Source: Halichondria panicea
Taxonomy: Eukaryota; Porifera; Demospongiae; Suberitida; Halichondriidae
Length of the DNA stretch: 64,000 nt
Direction of reading: 5' to 3'
Assembly: GCF_963675165.1 (NCBI RefSeq)
Contig: NC_087379.1
Location: 7,098,339-7,162,338 of the forward strand
In this document: positions 1-13,500 of the stretch, piece by piece
How the letters are laid out: every line of letters begins with the position of its first letter
Numbering within the stretch: position 1 is the first letter of the stretch
Position numbers and translations under genes: made by a program
Notes under the pieces: generated by a model
What the model was told of the DNA's origin: nothing
Seen by the model: the letters and a program-made list of their open reading frames with translations, nothing else
Database searches by the model: none

Positions 1-3000
1 GCTGCTCTCCTCAGGAGCCATGGTAGACCTGGCTAACAAAGTGAGTACCTGATACTAAACTGATGTGTCTATAGTACGGTGGTCCTGAGGTACACACATA
101 GTAGGCTCGAGGTTACGGCAATTCTCTACGTCAATTCAACTGAGGTCAGCTCCATTGAACTGAGGCTATGGCAATTCACTAATTAATAAGAAGAGGTTTT
201 CAATATTGCAAAATTAGAAATGAGTGTCCAATTATCTCCAAACAAGTTTGTGAAGAACTAAGGTGGTGGATTAGTGCTAACGGAATAGTTACCTATAGGC
301 TAGCTAATGACTCTATATACCGTTGAGGTCTGTAGCCTCTGCTTTAGCCATGACACAGACAGACAGAGTATGATTTTCTATTTAAAACACACCTGATATA
401 ATTATTTCTAGGGAGTTAAATTGACGTAGAGAATTGCCGTAGCCTCGAGCCTACTATGTGTGTACCTCAGGGCCACCGTACTATAGGCAGCATGTTCGTG
501 ACCATGCATGTACATACAATTATGGACGTTGCCGGCATTTTGAATTAAAATTAACCTTATTATGTTTTGCCTATAAGATATACTTATCTTGCTTGTGTTT
601 AAGTTGATAAACTGGGCTACATACATTTTCTTGCATGTTGTACTCTATTACCGATTAAAATCATAGACTATAATTATAGTGATACATTGTACAGTATATA
701 CTAGCCTCGTTCTCAGGCCGAGGTGTCTCTAAAATAACGCTAGATCGCCATGCAACTAGGCCTAGGGAAGATTGCATATGGGCGTGGTTTCAATTTGTTC
801 AGATCCAACAAATTTTGATGATTTTTCCGTAAAAGCTGCCGTAATCACAAAAATAGCTCCATGTTACAAAGCTAACCTAGCTAACTAGCTAGCTATAGGT
901 ATTAGATCTAGGTGGTAGCTATCAAGTTGTGTCAAACAAGAGGCCCCCCTCAATGAGCGTCAGGTCCAAGCTGTCAACTCCAGTGTGAAGGAAGGGACAT
1001 TTTGTGTGGTTCCCTACTGTGCTACCAGTTGCTGCAGACAATGAACTTGGAAGCCATTAGCTCGATCTATCTGGACATATAGCATAGGTGTATTTTGTGT
1101 TGCTAGGGTTATAAACTAGTTATGACACGTTCACTCGGGATGCATGGTGTATATTGCACTCAGCCCTCAGGCCAATATCATATTCTTTGTCATTTCTCTA
1201 GCTGTATTTTCATTATGGACATAATTTTACAATATACCAGATACAATCTATCCCAGGCCTAGTTGGTGACCTAGCATTATTTTAGAGACAACTCTGCCTG
1301 GGAACGAGGCTAAGTATATACATGCAGTTGTAGATGTACTGTACAATGTATTATGAACTTACGTGTGCTGACAATTATATTTCCTTGTGGATTGTATAGT
1401 GCTTTAAACTGACGTACTAGCCGGTTTATTTACATGTACTGTACTAGCTGGCTTAATATGTATGACTGTTGTGCTTGTGTTCTCACTCTAGGATGTGGTT
1501 GGAAATGTAGAGCAGTGAATGTCTGTATTGTTCAATGTACATTCATATTGTGTTGTCACTGTCTCTACTCTTGCAGTATGGGAACACTCCACTCATGAAG
1601 GCAGCCAGTGAAGGTCACACTGACTGTATTAGGGAGCTGCTCTCCTCAGGAGCCGTGGTGGACCTGGCTGACAAGGTGAGTATCTGATACTAAACTGATG
1701 TGTCTATATAGACAGCATGTTCGTGACCATCACATCATTAGGAATTATTTACATGTACCGTACTCACCCGAAAATATACACCCCCTTTGAATTTACGCCC
1801 CCCACTAGCCAGAGCAGGAAATGTATTGCAGAGGTATTTTCTATCTCAATAATACGCCCCCTAACCCCATCTAATTATGGCAGGTTCAATAATAGCTCCT
1901 GTTAGATCTAAACATAGTTTTATCAGAGGAGGTTGGCCACGTGTCATCATTTATGTGACGTCTCTGCTCACGTTACCATAGATACTGAACAACTATAAAG
2001 AAAGTTATGGCTACTCTTGTTTTGCTGAGCTTATAACACCTGACTAGCTGTGTATGTTGTCTGGTTGGACCAGGATTAGCTAGACTATAGGGTAGAGTGT
2101 AGTTCAGCGGTGCTGTATGCAGCTTGCACTGTACTGGCTGGCAAGAATCTAGTAAACACTGTATGCACTGATAACTCGTCAGAATGGAGGGGATCGCTGG
2201 GGATCGGGTTGGTTAATGAAAGCTCAAAGTAGCCAGAGTTGTGTAAATTTTGCCTTCAGTCTCCAATGACCGTGCAACACCAGCTAGAAGTTTACATAGA
2301 AATCATTGTCAATAAGCTGTGCCCACTCAGCAAAAAGTGGTGCACGTGATCGTGTCCAACCTCCTCTGTAGTTTTATAGTAGCTGGACGAGCAAGAGTTA
2401 GCTAGCTACAGATCTACCGACAGTTAGTGTGGCCGAGAAGAGTCACCCACCTCCACCTACCACCACGATTAACCGCGTGCACTTAAAACTAATGTCAATC
2501 TGTGCAAGGTCAAAGGTAAACAAGTAATGTCTGCATTCTAACTAAGGCAACGTATTAATTACTTTAGTTGAAGTGACCATTGATGAGGTGGGTTGGTCCT
2601 ACTATACTATCCTATAGTGATTCTAGACACTCTTCAAGAGTAGCTCTAGGACCAAATCCAACCTACCTGCACTGTGCATCGATGGCCATTTCAGCAAAAT
2701 TAAATACGTTGCGTTAATTAGAATGCAGACAACCTTGTGCAGACTGACCTGAAAATTTATTCTGTGTTCCTTTACTTTATTTATGATCTATCACACAGAC
2801 GTTTTGTCAAAAGTTATTATATAATTATGCTCTCACTCTTGTAGCATGGGAAGACTCCACTCATGAGGGCAGCCAGTGGAGGTCACACTGACTGTATTAG
2901 GGAGCTGCTCTCCTCAGGAGCCGTGGTGGACCTGGCTGACAAGGTGAGTATCTGATACTAAACTGATGTGTCTATAGTACGGTGGCCCTGAGGTACACAC

Positions 3001-6000
3001 ATAGTAGGCTCGAGGCTACGGCAATTCTCTACATCAATTCAACTGAGGTCAGCTCCATTGAACTGAGGCTATGGCAATTCACTAATTAATGTACTTTTAT
3101 AAGAAGATGTCTAATAAAATTATTACAAAATCAGATATGAGTCTCCAAGCATCTCCAAGCAAGTTTGTGAAGAACTAAGGGGGTGGATTAGTGCTAACGG
3201 AATAGTTACCTATAGGCTAGCTAATGACTCTATATACCGTTGAGGTCTGTAGCCTCTGCTTTAGCCATGACACAGACAGACAGAGTATGATTTTCTATTT
3301 AAAACACACCTGATATAATTATTTCTAGGGAGTTGAATTGACGTAGAGAATTGTCATAGCCTCGAGCCTACTATGTGTGTACCTCAGGGCCTCCGTACTA
3401 TAGGCAGCATGTTCGTGACCATGCATGTACGTACAATTATGGACGTTGCCGGCATTTTGAATTAAAATTAACCTTATTATGTTTTGCCTATAAGATGTAC
3501 TTATCTTGCTTATTAATTTTGTGTTTAAGTTGATAAACTGGGCTACATACATTTTCTTGCATGTTGTACTCTATTACCGATTAAAATCATAGACTATAAT
3601 TATAGTGATACATTGTACAGTATATACTAGCTTCGTTCCCAGGCCGAGGTGTCTCTAAAATAACGCTAGATCGCCATGCAACTAGGCCTAGGGAAGATTG
3701 CATATGGGCGTGGTTTCAATTTGTTCAGATCCAACAAATTTTGATGATTTTTCCGTAAAAGCTGCCGTAATCACAAAAATAGCTCCATGTTACAAAGCTA
3801 ACCTAGCTAGCTAGCTAGCTAGGTATTAGATCTAGGTGGTAGCTATCAAGTTGTGTCAAACAAGAGGCCCCCCTCAATGAGCGTCAGGTCCAAGCTGTCA
3901 ACTCCAGTGTGAAGGAAGGGACATTTTGTGTGGTTCCCTACTGTGCTACCAGTTGCTGCAGACAATGAACTTGGAAGCCATTAGCTCGATCTATCTGGAC
4001 ATATAGCATAGGTGTAGCCTCTACACAGGCTCTCCTTTTTCTGTTCTTTATCACAATCGTTCAATAAGATAAAATACTGTATTATTCGTTCAATGAGATA
4101 AAATACGGTATTAATTGGAGGAATAAAGAAAGAAATAGACGTAAAGTTAGGAAAAAGGAGAGCCTGTATCGGGAAGTCGCGTGAGGGTAGAAGGGTGGTA
4201 GAAGGGTGAAAATGAGCGTGGGCATACTGAGCTAGAGATGTTGGACTGCCCACGCAGAGGTCTACGACTAGTAAAACTTTGCCTGCTGCAAGCTGGACAT
4301 GGACTTGGAACTGGAAGTTTGCAAGCACTATAGCTAGCTATACCTTAGGCTTAGCTAGATGATCTACTAGTCTAGATTGTGTGTTTAAATTCTATCACTA
4401 TTACCTTTTCTTGTGTCTTTCTACATGCTATAGTAGAATAGCTTAGTCATCATTATCATATAGCAGGTAGCTACTGCCACCAGAGCTGGCCACGCTGGTT
4501 CTCTGATCTGACTTGCAGCACAGCTTGGTGGTTGTCTCAGTGCAGTACAGTACAGTCTTACTCGGAATGCGTGGGAGAATACCTTACGTCACGATTGTGG
4601 GCTACATATCGCCCACGTTCATAAAAATCCTTGTGGATCACGCGATTTCCCAAACCAGGCCTTACGTTTTCTTAACTGTACGCCCATTTCTTTCTTTGCT
4701 GCCTCACTATGTCTTTCTTATGTTTATGGATGAACAGTGACAACAGCAAGAAAAAGTAAGGCCTGGGAACGAGGCTAGCATAGGTGTATTTTGTGTTGCT
4801 AGGGTTATAAACTAGTTATAACACGTGCACTCGGGATGCATGGTGTATATTGCACTCAGCCCTCAGGCCAATATCATATTTTTTGTCATTTCTCTAGCTG
4901 TATTTTCATTATGGACATAATTTTACAATATACCAGATACCATGTATCCCAGGCCTAGTTGGTGACCTAGCATTATTTTAGAGACAACTCTGCCTGGGAA
5001 CGAGGCTAAGTATATACATGCAGTTGTAGATGTACTGTACAATGTATTATGAACTTACGTGTGCTGACAATTATATTTCCCTGTGGATTGTAGTGCTTTA
5101 AACTGACGTACTAGCCGGTTTATTTACATGTACTGTACTAGCTGGCTTAATATGTATGACTGTTGTGCTTGTGTTCTCACTCTAGGATGTGGTTGGAAAT
5201 GTAGAGCAGTGAATGTCTGTATTGTTCAATGTACATTCATATTGTGTTATCACTGTCTCCACTCTTGCAGGATGGGTGGACTCCACTCTCTATCGCAGCC
5301 CTGAACGATAACACTGACTGTATTAGAGAGCTGCTCTCCTCAGGAGCCGTGGTAGACCTGGCTAGCAAAGTGAGTACCTGATACTAAACTGATGTGTCTA
5401 TAGTACGGTGGTCCTGAGGTACACACATAGTAGGCTCGAGGCTACGGTAATTCTCTACATCAATTCAACTGAGGTCAGCTCCATTGAACTGAGGCTATGG
5501 CAATTCACTAATTAATGTACTTTTATAAGAAGAGGTTTTCAATATTGCAAAATCAGAAATGAGTGTCCAATCATCTCTAAACAAGTTTGTGAAGAACTAA
5601 GGGGGTGGATTAGTGCTAACGGAATAGTTACCTATAGGCTAGCTAATGACTCTATATACCGTTGAGGTCTGTAGCCTCTGCTTTAGCCATGACACAGACA
5701 GACAGAGTATGATTTTCTATTTAAAACACACCTGACATAATTATTTCTAGGGAGTTGAATTGATGTAGAGGATTGCCATAGCCTCGAGCCTACTATGTGT
5801 GTACCTCAGGGCCTCCGTACTATAGGCAGCATGTTCGTGACCATGCATGTACGTACAATTATGGACGTTGCCGGCATTTTGAATTAAAATTAACCTTATT
5901 ATGTTTTGCCTATAAGATGTACTTATCTTGCTTATTAATTTTGTGTTTAAGTTGATAAACTGGGCTACATACATTTTCTTGCATGTTGTACTCTATTACC

Positions 6001-9000
6001 GATTAAAATCATAGACTATAATTATAGTGATACATTATACAGTATATACTAGCCTCGTTCCCAGGCCGAGGTGTCTCTAAAATAACGCTAGATCACCATG
6101 CAACTAGGCCTGGGGAAGATTGCATATGGGCGTGGTTTCAATTTGTTCAGATCCAACAAATTTCAATGATTTTTCCGTAAAAGCTGCCGTAATCACAAAA
6201 ATAGCTCCGTGTTACAAAGCTAACCTAGCTAGCTAGCTAGCTAGGTATTAGATCTAGGTGGTAGCTATCAAGTTGTGTCAAACAAGAGGCCCCCCTCAAT
6301 GAGCGTCAGGTCCAAGCTGTCAACTCCAGTGTGAAGGAAGGGACATTTTGTGTGGTTCCCTACTGTGCTACCAGTTGCTGCAAACAATGAACTTGGAAGC
6401 CATTAGCTCGATCTACCTGGACATATAGCATAGGTGTATTTTGTGTTGTTAGGGTTATAAACTAGTTATGACACGTGCACTCGGGATGCATGGTGTATAT
6501 TGCACTCAGCCCTCGGGCCAATATCATATTTCTTTGTCATTTCTCTAGCTGTATTTTCATTATGGGCATTAATTGTACAATATACCAGATATACGATCTA
6601 TCCCAGGCCTAGTTGGCAACCTAGCATTATTTTAGAGACAACTCGGCCTGGGAACGAGGCTAAGTATATACATGCAGTTGTAGATGTACTGTACAATGTA
6701 TTATGAACTTACATGTGCTGACAATTACATTTCCCTGTGGATTTTAGTGCTTTAAACTGACGTACTAGCCGGTTTATTTACATGTACTGTACTAGCTGGC
6801 TTAATACGTATGACTGTTGTGCTTGTGTTCTCACTCTAGGATGTGGTTGGAAATGTAGAGCAGTGAATGTCTGTATTGTTCAATGTACATTCATATTGTG
6901 TTGTCACTGTCTCCACTCTTGCAGGATGGTAAGACTCCACTCATGAAGGCAGCCAGTGAAGGGCACACTGACTGTATTAGGGAGCTGCTCTCCTCAGGAG
7001 CCGTGGTGGACCTGGCTGACAAGGTGAGTATCTGATACTAAACTGATGTGTCTATAGTACGGTGGCCGGCCCTGAGGTACACACATAGTAGGCTCGAGGT
7101 TACGGCAATTCTCTACGTCAATTCAACTGAGGTCAGCTCCATTGAACTGAGCAATTCACTACTTTTATAAGAAGATGTCTAATATTACAAAATCAGATAT
7201 GAGTCTCCAAGCATCTCCAAGCAAGTTTGTGAAGAACTAAGGGGGTGGATTAGTGCTAACGGAATAGTTACATGTACCTATAGGCTGGCTAATGACTCTA
7301 TATACCGTTGAGGTCTGTAGCCTCTGCTTTAGCCATGACAGACAGACAGAGTATGAATTTCTATTTAAAACACACCTGATATAATTATTTCTAGGGAGTT
7401 GAATTGACGTAGAGAATTGCCGTAGCCTTGAGCCTACTATGTGTGTACCTCAGGGCCACTGTACTATAGGCAGCATGTTTGTGACCATGCATGTACGTAC
7501 AATTATGGACGTTGCCGGAATTTTGAATTAAAATTAACCTTATTATGTTTTGCCTATAAGATGTACTTATCTTCCTTATTAATTTTGTGTTTAAGTTGAT
7601 AAACTGGGCTACATACATTTTCTTGCATGTTGTACTCTATTACCGATTAAAATCATAGACTATAATTATAGTGATACATTATACAGTATATACTAGCCTC
7701 GTTCTCAGGCCGAGGTGTCTCTAAAATAACGCTAGATCGCCATGCAACTAGGCCTGGGGAAGATTGCATATGGACGTGGTTTTAATTTGTTTAGATCCAA
7801 CAAATTTCAATGATTTTTCCGTAAAAGCTACCGTAATCACAAAAATAGCTCTGTGTTACAAAGCTAACCTAGCTAACTAGCTAGCTACTGTAGGTATTAG
7901 ATCTAGGTGGTAGCTATCAAGTTGTGTCGAACAAGAGGCCCCCTTCAATGAGCGTTAGGTCCAAGCTGTCAACTCCAGTGTGAAGGAAGGGACATTTTGT
8001 GTGGTTCCCTACTGTGCTACCAGTTGCTGCAGACAATGAACTTGGAAGCCATTAGCTCGATCTACCTGGACATATAGCATAGGTGTATTTTGTGTTGCTA
8101 GGGTTATAAACTAGTTATGACATGTGCACTCGGGATGCATGGTGTATATTGCAAGCTAGAAGTTTACATTGTCAATAAGCTGTGCCAGCTCAGTAAAAAG
8201 TGGTGCAAGTGATCGTGTCCAACCTCCTCTGTAGTTTTATATAGTAGCTGGACGAGCAAGAGTTAGCTAGCTACAGATCTACCGACAGTTAGTGTTCCTA
8301 CGGTGGCCGAGAAGAGTCACCCGCCTCCGCCTACCACCACAATTAACCGCGCGCACTTAAAACTAATGTGAATCTGCACAAGGTCAATGAATAATGTCTG
8401 CATTTGAATTAACGCATTAATTAGCTAATGCAGACATTATTCGTTGACCTTGTGCAGACTGACCTGAACACTTGTTGGCGGTTCTTTGTTCCTTTACTTT
8501 ATTTACATGTATGGTCTATCACACAGATGTGTTGTAACTGCATGCTCTCACTCTTGTAGGATGGGAACACTCCACTCATAGCGGCAGCCAGGGAAGGGAA
8601 CACTGACTGTGTTAGGGAGCTGCTCTCCTCAGGAGCCATGGTGGACCTGGCTAATAAGGTGAGTACCTGATACTAAACTGATGTGTCTATAGTACGGTGG
8701 TCCTGAGGTACACACATAGTAGGCTCGAGGCTACGGCAATTCTCTACGTCAATTCAACTGCGGTCAGCTCCATTGAACTGAGGCTATGGCAATTCACTAA
8801 TTAATGTACTTTTATAAGAAGAGGTTTTCAATATTGCAAAATTAGAAATGAGTGTCCAATCATCTCCAAACAAGTTTGTGAAGAACTAAGGGGGTGGATT
8901 AGTGCTAACGGAATAGTTACCTATAGGCTAGCTAATGACTCTATATACCGTTGAGGTCTGTAGCCTCTGCTTTAGCCATGACACAGACAGACAGAGTAGG

Positions 9001-10489
9001 ATTTTCTATTTAAAACACACCTGATATAATTATTTCTAGGGAGTTGAATTGACGTAGAGAATTGCCGTAGCCTCGAGCCTACTATGCGTGTACCTCAGGG
9101 CCACCGTACTATAGGCAGCATGTTCGTGACCATGCATGTACGTACAATTATGGACGTTGCCGGCATTTTGAATTAAAATTAACCTTATTATGTTTTGCCT
9201 ATAAGATGCATTTATCTTGCTTATTAATTTTGTGTTTAAGTTGATAAACTGGGCTACATACATTTTCTTGCATGTTGTACTCTATTACCGATTAAAATCA
9301 TAGACTATAATTATAGTGATACATTGTACAGTATATACTAGCCTCGTTCTCAGGCCGAGGTGTCTCTAAAATAACGCTAGATCGCCATGCAACTAGGCCT
9401 GGGGAAGATTGCATATGGGCGTGGTTTCAATTTGTTCAGATCCAATAAATTTCAATGATTTTTCCGTAAAAGCTGCCGTAATCACAAAAATAGCTCCGTG
9501 TTACAAAGCTAACCTAGCTAACTAGCTAGCTAGGTATTAGATCTAGGTGGTAGCTATCAAGTTGTGTCAAACAAGAGGCCCCCCTCAATGAGCGTCAGGT
9601 CCAAGCTGTCAACTCCAGTGTGAAGGAAGGGACATTTTGTGTGGTTCCCTACTGTGCTACCAGTTGCTGCAGACAATGAACTTGGAAGCCATTAGCTCGA
9701 TCTACCTGGACATATAGCATAGGTGTATTTTGTGTTGCTAGGGTTATAAACTAGTTATGACACGTGCACTTAGGGGAGCAACATAATTATTAGAAACGCT
9801 TCATCACTATCTAATTAGCGAGGTTGCACCCCTCTAATTAATTAGAGGGGCTTCCTAACTATATTAACGGCCCTCAGTCATGGTCCGGCTCACCCTCCAA
9901 GGAGCGTTGCGGTAATGGGTAGCTGTACTCATCAGTACCTAGAATGACGTATATCTTCGTAGTGGTATTGGTATCTAATTGGGTGCATGGCTTGCATATT
10001 TATTACTGGACGTACAGTAGATTAATATGCAATTATCGTTGCCAGTATTGCTCTGTCAGCAAAGTACATGTCATACGCATTAGACCATTTACCTCTTACA
10101 ATGTACGTCTCATCCCTTTATATGATCATCATCACAGGATGGACGGACTGCTCTGATGATGGCCAAGAGATCACATCGCTCTAACCCTTCAGTAATAAAG
10201 CTGCTTGAAGAAGCTTCTGAATCACATGTGAGTCCATACCTCAATAATGCACACACTGCATGATCATGATGGTGTTTTAGTTTATTGTGCCGAATAATTA
10301 AATAGTGCATACATTATTATATGTACATCGAATAAAGATTCTTTTTTACGAGTATTTTGCTATTTTGACAATTTAAGATCATAAGCTCATACTTTTAAAT
10401 ACTGTCGATTAACTGCAATGGAGTGCAAACTACAGTTCCAATATTACACCCTCCTAAACAAGCATGAATACCATTACATGTGCCCCCCC

Positions 10490-10541
<52 letters not shown>

Positions 10542-13500
10542 CACATCCGCAGTCTGTTCCAGTCCTACCCAAGAACTGGAATGTCGTTACTGACACAGAA
10601 ACGTGAGTGACTATTGCACAGTTTAGTCACTAGCTTTTATGAATGTGAGTCAACTTTAGGAAGAAGCCAGTCTACCAGAACAAGGCAGCAGGGGAAACCC
10701 TCTCCACACCACCTGGATGTAAGTGTGTGCTTGTGCTGTATCCAGCACATGGTTCTGTGTGTTTTACCTCCTGTGTAGATCCCCTGCACCAAACCTCCGC
10801 ACACCCTGATGTCACTTTTTTTGACGAGCCTCAAGAGAAGGAGTTCACCTCCAGTGGTGGCCATGCTGACTTTGACAATGGAGTTCAAGTGACTGTTCCA
10901 GCTAATGCTGTCCCAGCAGGGACCTCTGTGGGCATTAAAGTCCAACCCGGCCTTGCCTCCAATGATGTCTTTGTGATACCTGAGGGCATTCAATCTGCCA
11001 GTCCGTCCTACTTGATCTCTGGTGAAGGTCTAAACGGAGAGGTGACCCTGAGCATGGAGCATCATGTACGAGTGTCCACCCAACAAGAAGCTGATGACCT
11101 CCTCTTTCTCCAAGCTAACTCGTCTCCCAAGAGATCTGATTCTCATAGTGTCTATGAGTACCAAGAAATACCAGAGGGGAGGTCAGAGTTCTCTCCTGGA
11201 GGGAACACTGGGAGACTTACGCTGGGCACACGACTGAAGAACTTCTTCAAAATTGGACGGAAAAATAGAGGTTAATATTTGAAAAATGAATGACTTCCAA
11301 TTGAACGATTATATTACATGTACAGGCAATACTGACGGTAACCTCTACACTGTCAGAGTCTACCGGTCTCCTCCACACACAACTGGGGACAGGCTAGCCA
11401 TCATTGTAGCCAGTCTCTCTGGGAGCTTATACGCTAAGGTAAGATAGCTCAATTGAAGTGTGCTCATTTTATATACCTACAGTTTCTGGAGACGCTTGAT
11501 ACAGTGTTGATCCCACGAGACTATCCCAATGTGTCGAGAGAAGCGGCTGACAGGACAACTCAAGGATCACTGACGTTTGTTGATATGTGTGCCACTCTCA
11601 ACATTCACCCAGTGCAGGGATGGTCTGTGGAACCAGACAAGAAATTGGTAATGTGAAATTGGTCACACTCTTAAAATCACATTAATCTAATTTCAGATCT
11701 CGCGTAGTGAAGTGGATCAGCCTGAGGTAGAGAAGTTCAGACCTGAGGATCTCCACAACTACCCTCCCAGGATAATCTGCAGGCTCTTTCCTGAGGAGAA
11801 TGCTCCCAAGAGAACCACCTGTACCATCTCCTTGTCTGGACTCCTGCCACAGGTCGAATTTTACGTATCATTGACAGCACCCACCCCCAAAGTTGCTGTG
11901 GATACTACTAAACTACAGGTATTCACGTTTGTACAGTGTAGCCTCTTGAAATGGTGTAGTGGGTACCTTTGGCAAACTAAATTTTACTCTTTTGATAGAG
12001 TTTCCCTCTTTGTTAAATCAACTAGCACATGTATAAATGAAAGCACCGCAGGTAATTAATATGAAAGCACCGTGGGTGCTGATACCTCAGTAGAGGTACC
12101 AAAGATACATAACATAAAGCTACTAATATAGCTAGCTTTTATACACAGATTGATTATATAATTATCATGATGAACATTTTTGCGTGCAATCACAGGGAAA
12201 CTCAAAGAGTGGGTAATGATAGACGATGATTGTTGTTAAAAACGATCGATGCCAAAAGTTCAAGTCTAAAATTAATGGCTGCAAGTCAGCAGAGCCTTGC
12301 AAGCTCTCTTCTCAATCTTGCAGCTACCAATAGCTAGCGTTCAAGTGCAGACATAACTGCTAAGTAGAGTAGCAATACTTGGTAAACAAGTTTGGCTACG
12401 GACTCTTCTGAAAAGGCTGCAATGGCCTTCCAAGTTAGCAAAACTAGGCATAACTCGAGAACGAAGTATTATTTTGCAAATCCACAAACTAAAATCAAGA
12501 AAACATGACTAGAAGCCTATAGAAACTCTTACTTACACTTCATTGATCCTTGTGCAGCTGTAGCAGTCTACACACACACACACACACACACACACAAATA
12601 CACTACCGTATACCTCGCTTACGCATGCGCACCCCAAAAGTTGCTGTGGATACTACTAAACTACCTTTGGCAAACTAAATTTTGCTCCTAGATAGATTTG
12701 TCCTCTTTGTTGATTCACTTGCACAGTCATGTATAAGTTAATTAATGCACACACAGTGTTTGTTTACAATGTACATTGTAGTTAAGTCTCATTCCAATTT
12801 GTTTAGGAGGCCACTGATGAGTTGAGAAGGTCTGCCCTGGCAGTGAGTGACACACAACTTGGCTCTACTGTGAAGAGTGTAGTGTCTCTGATGGAGAGAA
12901 TGACTGCTGCTCTGAGGTACCACTCAATTGCATATCTAGTGGAAGTCTGATTATCGCTTTTTCTTCTTCTAAAGGTCATCTTCTCTGAGTGAGCCTGCAG
13001 GCCACACTGACTCCATACGGACAGAGATAGCGTCTGTCCTTGTAGTGACCAGGAGTGTTGTCGAGGAGTGCACAGTACAGAGCATCAGTGAGAACATGAG
13101 AGCCAGTATCTCTAAGATGGAGACTTTATCTCACCAGCTTTGTATTGTGGCTAAGGTCAAACTGAGAAACTGTCAAGGTGAGACTGTGTGTTTATGATAT
13201 CAAGTGTTAGCTCTCATTCTCAATGGTACAGACCAGTCAGAGGAGACAGCTGCTCTTGTTGACCTGGTGGAGAATGGAGCTAATCTGTTGAGAGCTGTAG
13301 ACTGTCTACTCAGGGACATCCACACACTCAGTGGAGTCAGTGGTGAGTGTAGATTGTCGGAGTCTGTGTATCGAGTATCTAGCTACCGTATAGCGGGTAT
13401 ATTTCGAGGGCATACATTTTCGCGGAAATGCCTTTAGAAATTAAGGTTTTAATTTTCATGGAATAGCAGCCTTTTTGCTGCATGCATGCATACGATATTA

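Larger units (their letters stand above)
1..8658 (+). repeat. Array of duplicated ankyrin exon plus intron units (gene A)
   Basis: One unit is a 99-bp ankyrin exon followed by an intron that begins GTGAGTA, carries the TA-type miniature element and the AGTATATAC-flanked element, and ends in TCTCACTCTTGTAG or CCACTCTTGCAG. Units recur every 1.2-2.4 kb. Intron sequence is nearly the same between units, so the array grew by recent duplication. All complete exons are phase 0 at both ends, so gaining or losing a unit keeps the frame. Confidence 0.85.

Noticed and set aside
408..626. Recurring minus-strand 72-85 codon frames (MYVAQFINLNT...) at 408, 3325, 5747, 7391, 9036, 31114, 32751 and 35997
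   Set aside because: They lie across the right end of M1 and adjacent intron sequence. They recur only because the intron is copied, and they have no domain or codon conservation of their own.
4513..4740. 75-codon plus-strand frame and 115-codon minus-strand frame (3981-4328) inside the nested element
   Set aside because: No domain, no splice context, and the region is a non-autonomous transposon.
10418..10606. Frames running through (AC)n tracts (THTHTHT) at 10418, 21884, 50235 and 58579
   Set aside because: Microsatellite translation; real exons begin only after the following acceptor.
10637..10993. Minus-strand frames opposite the ZU5 exons (10637, 39143, 50547) and opposite the Death exons (14031, 42618)
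   Set aside because: They are shadows of the strongly coding plus strand, which has splice-phase and domain support.
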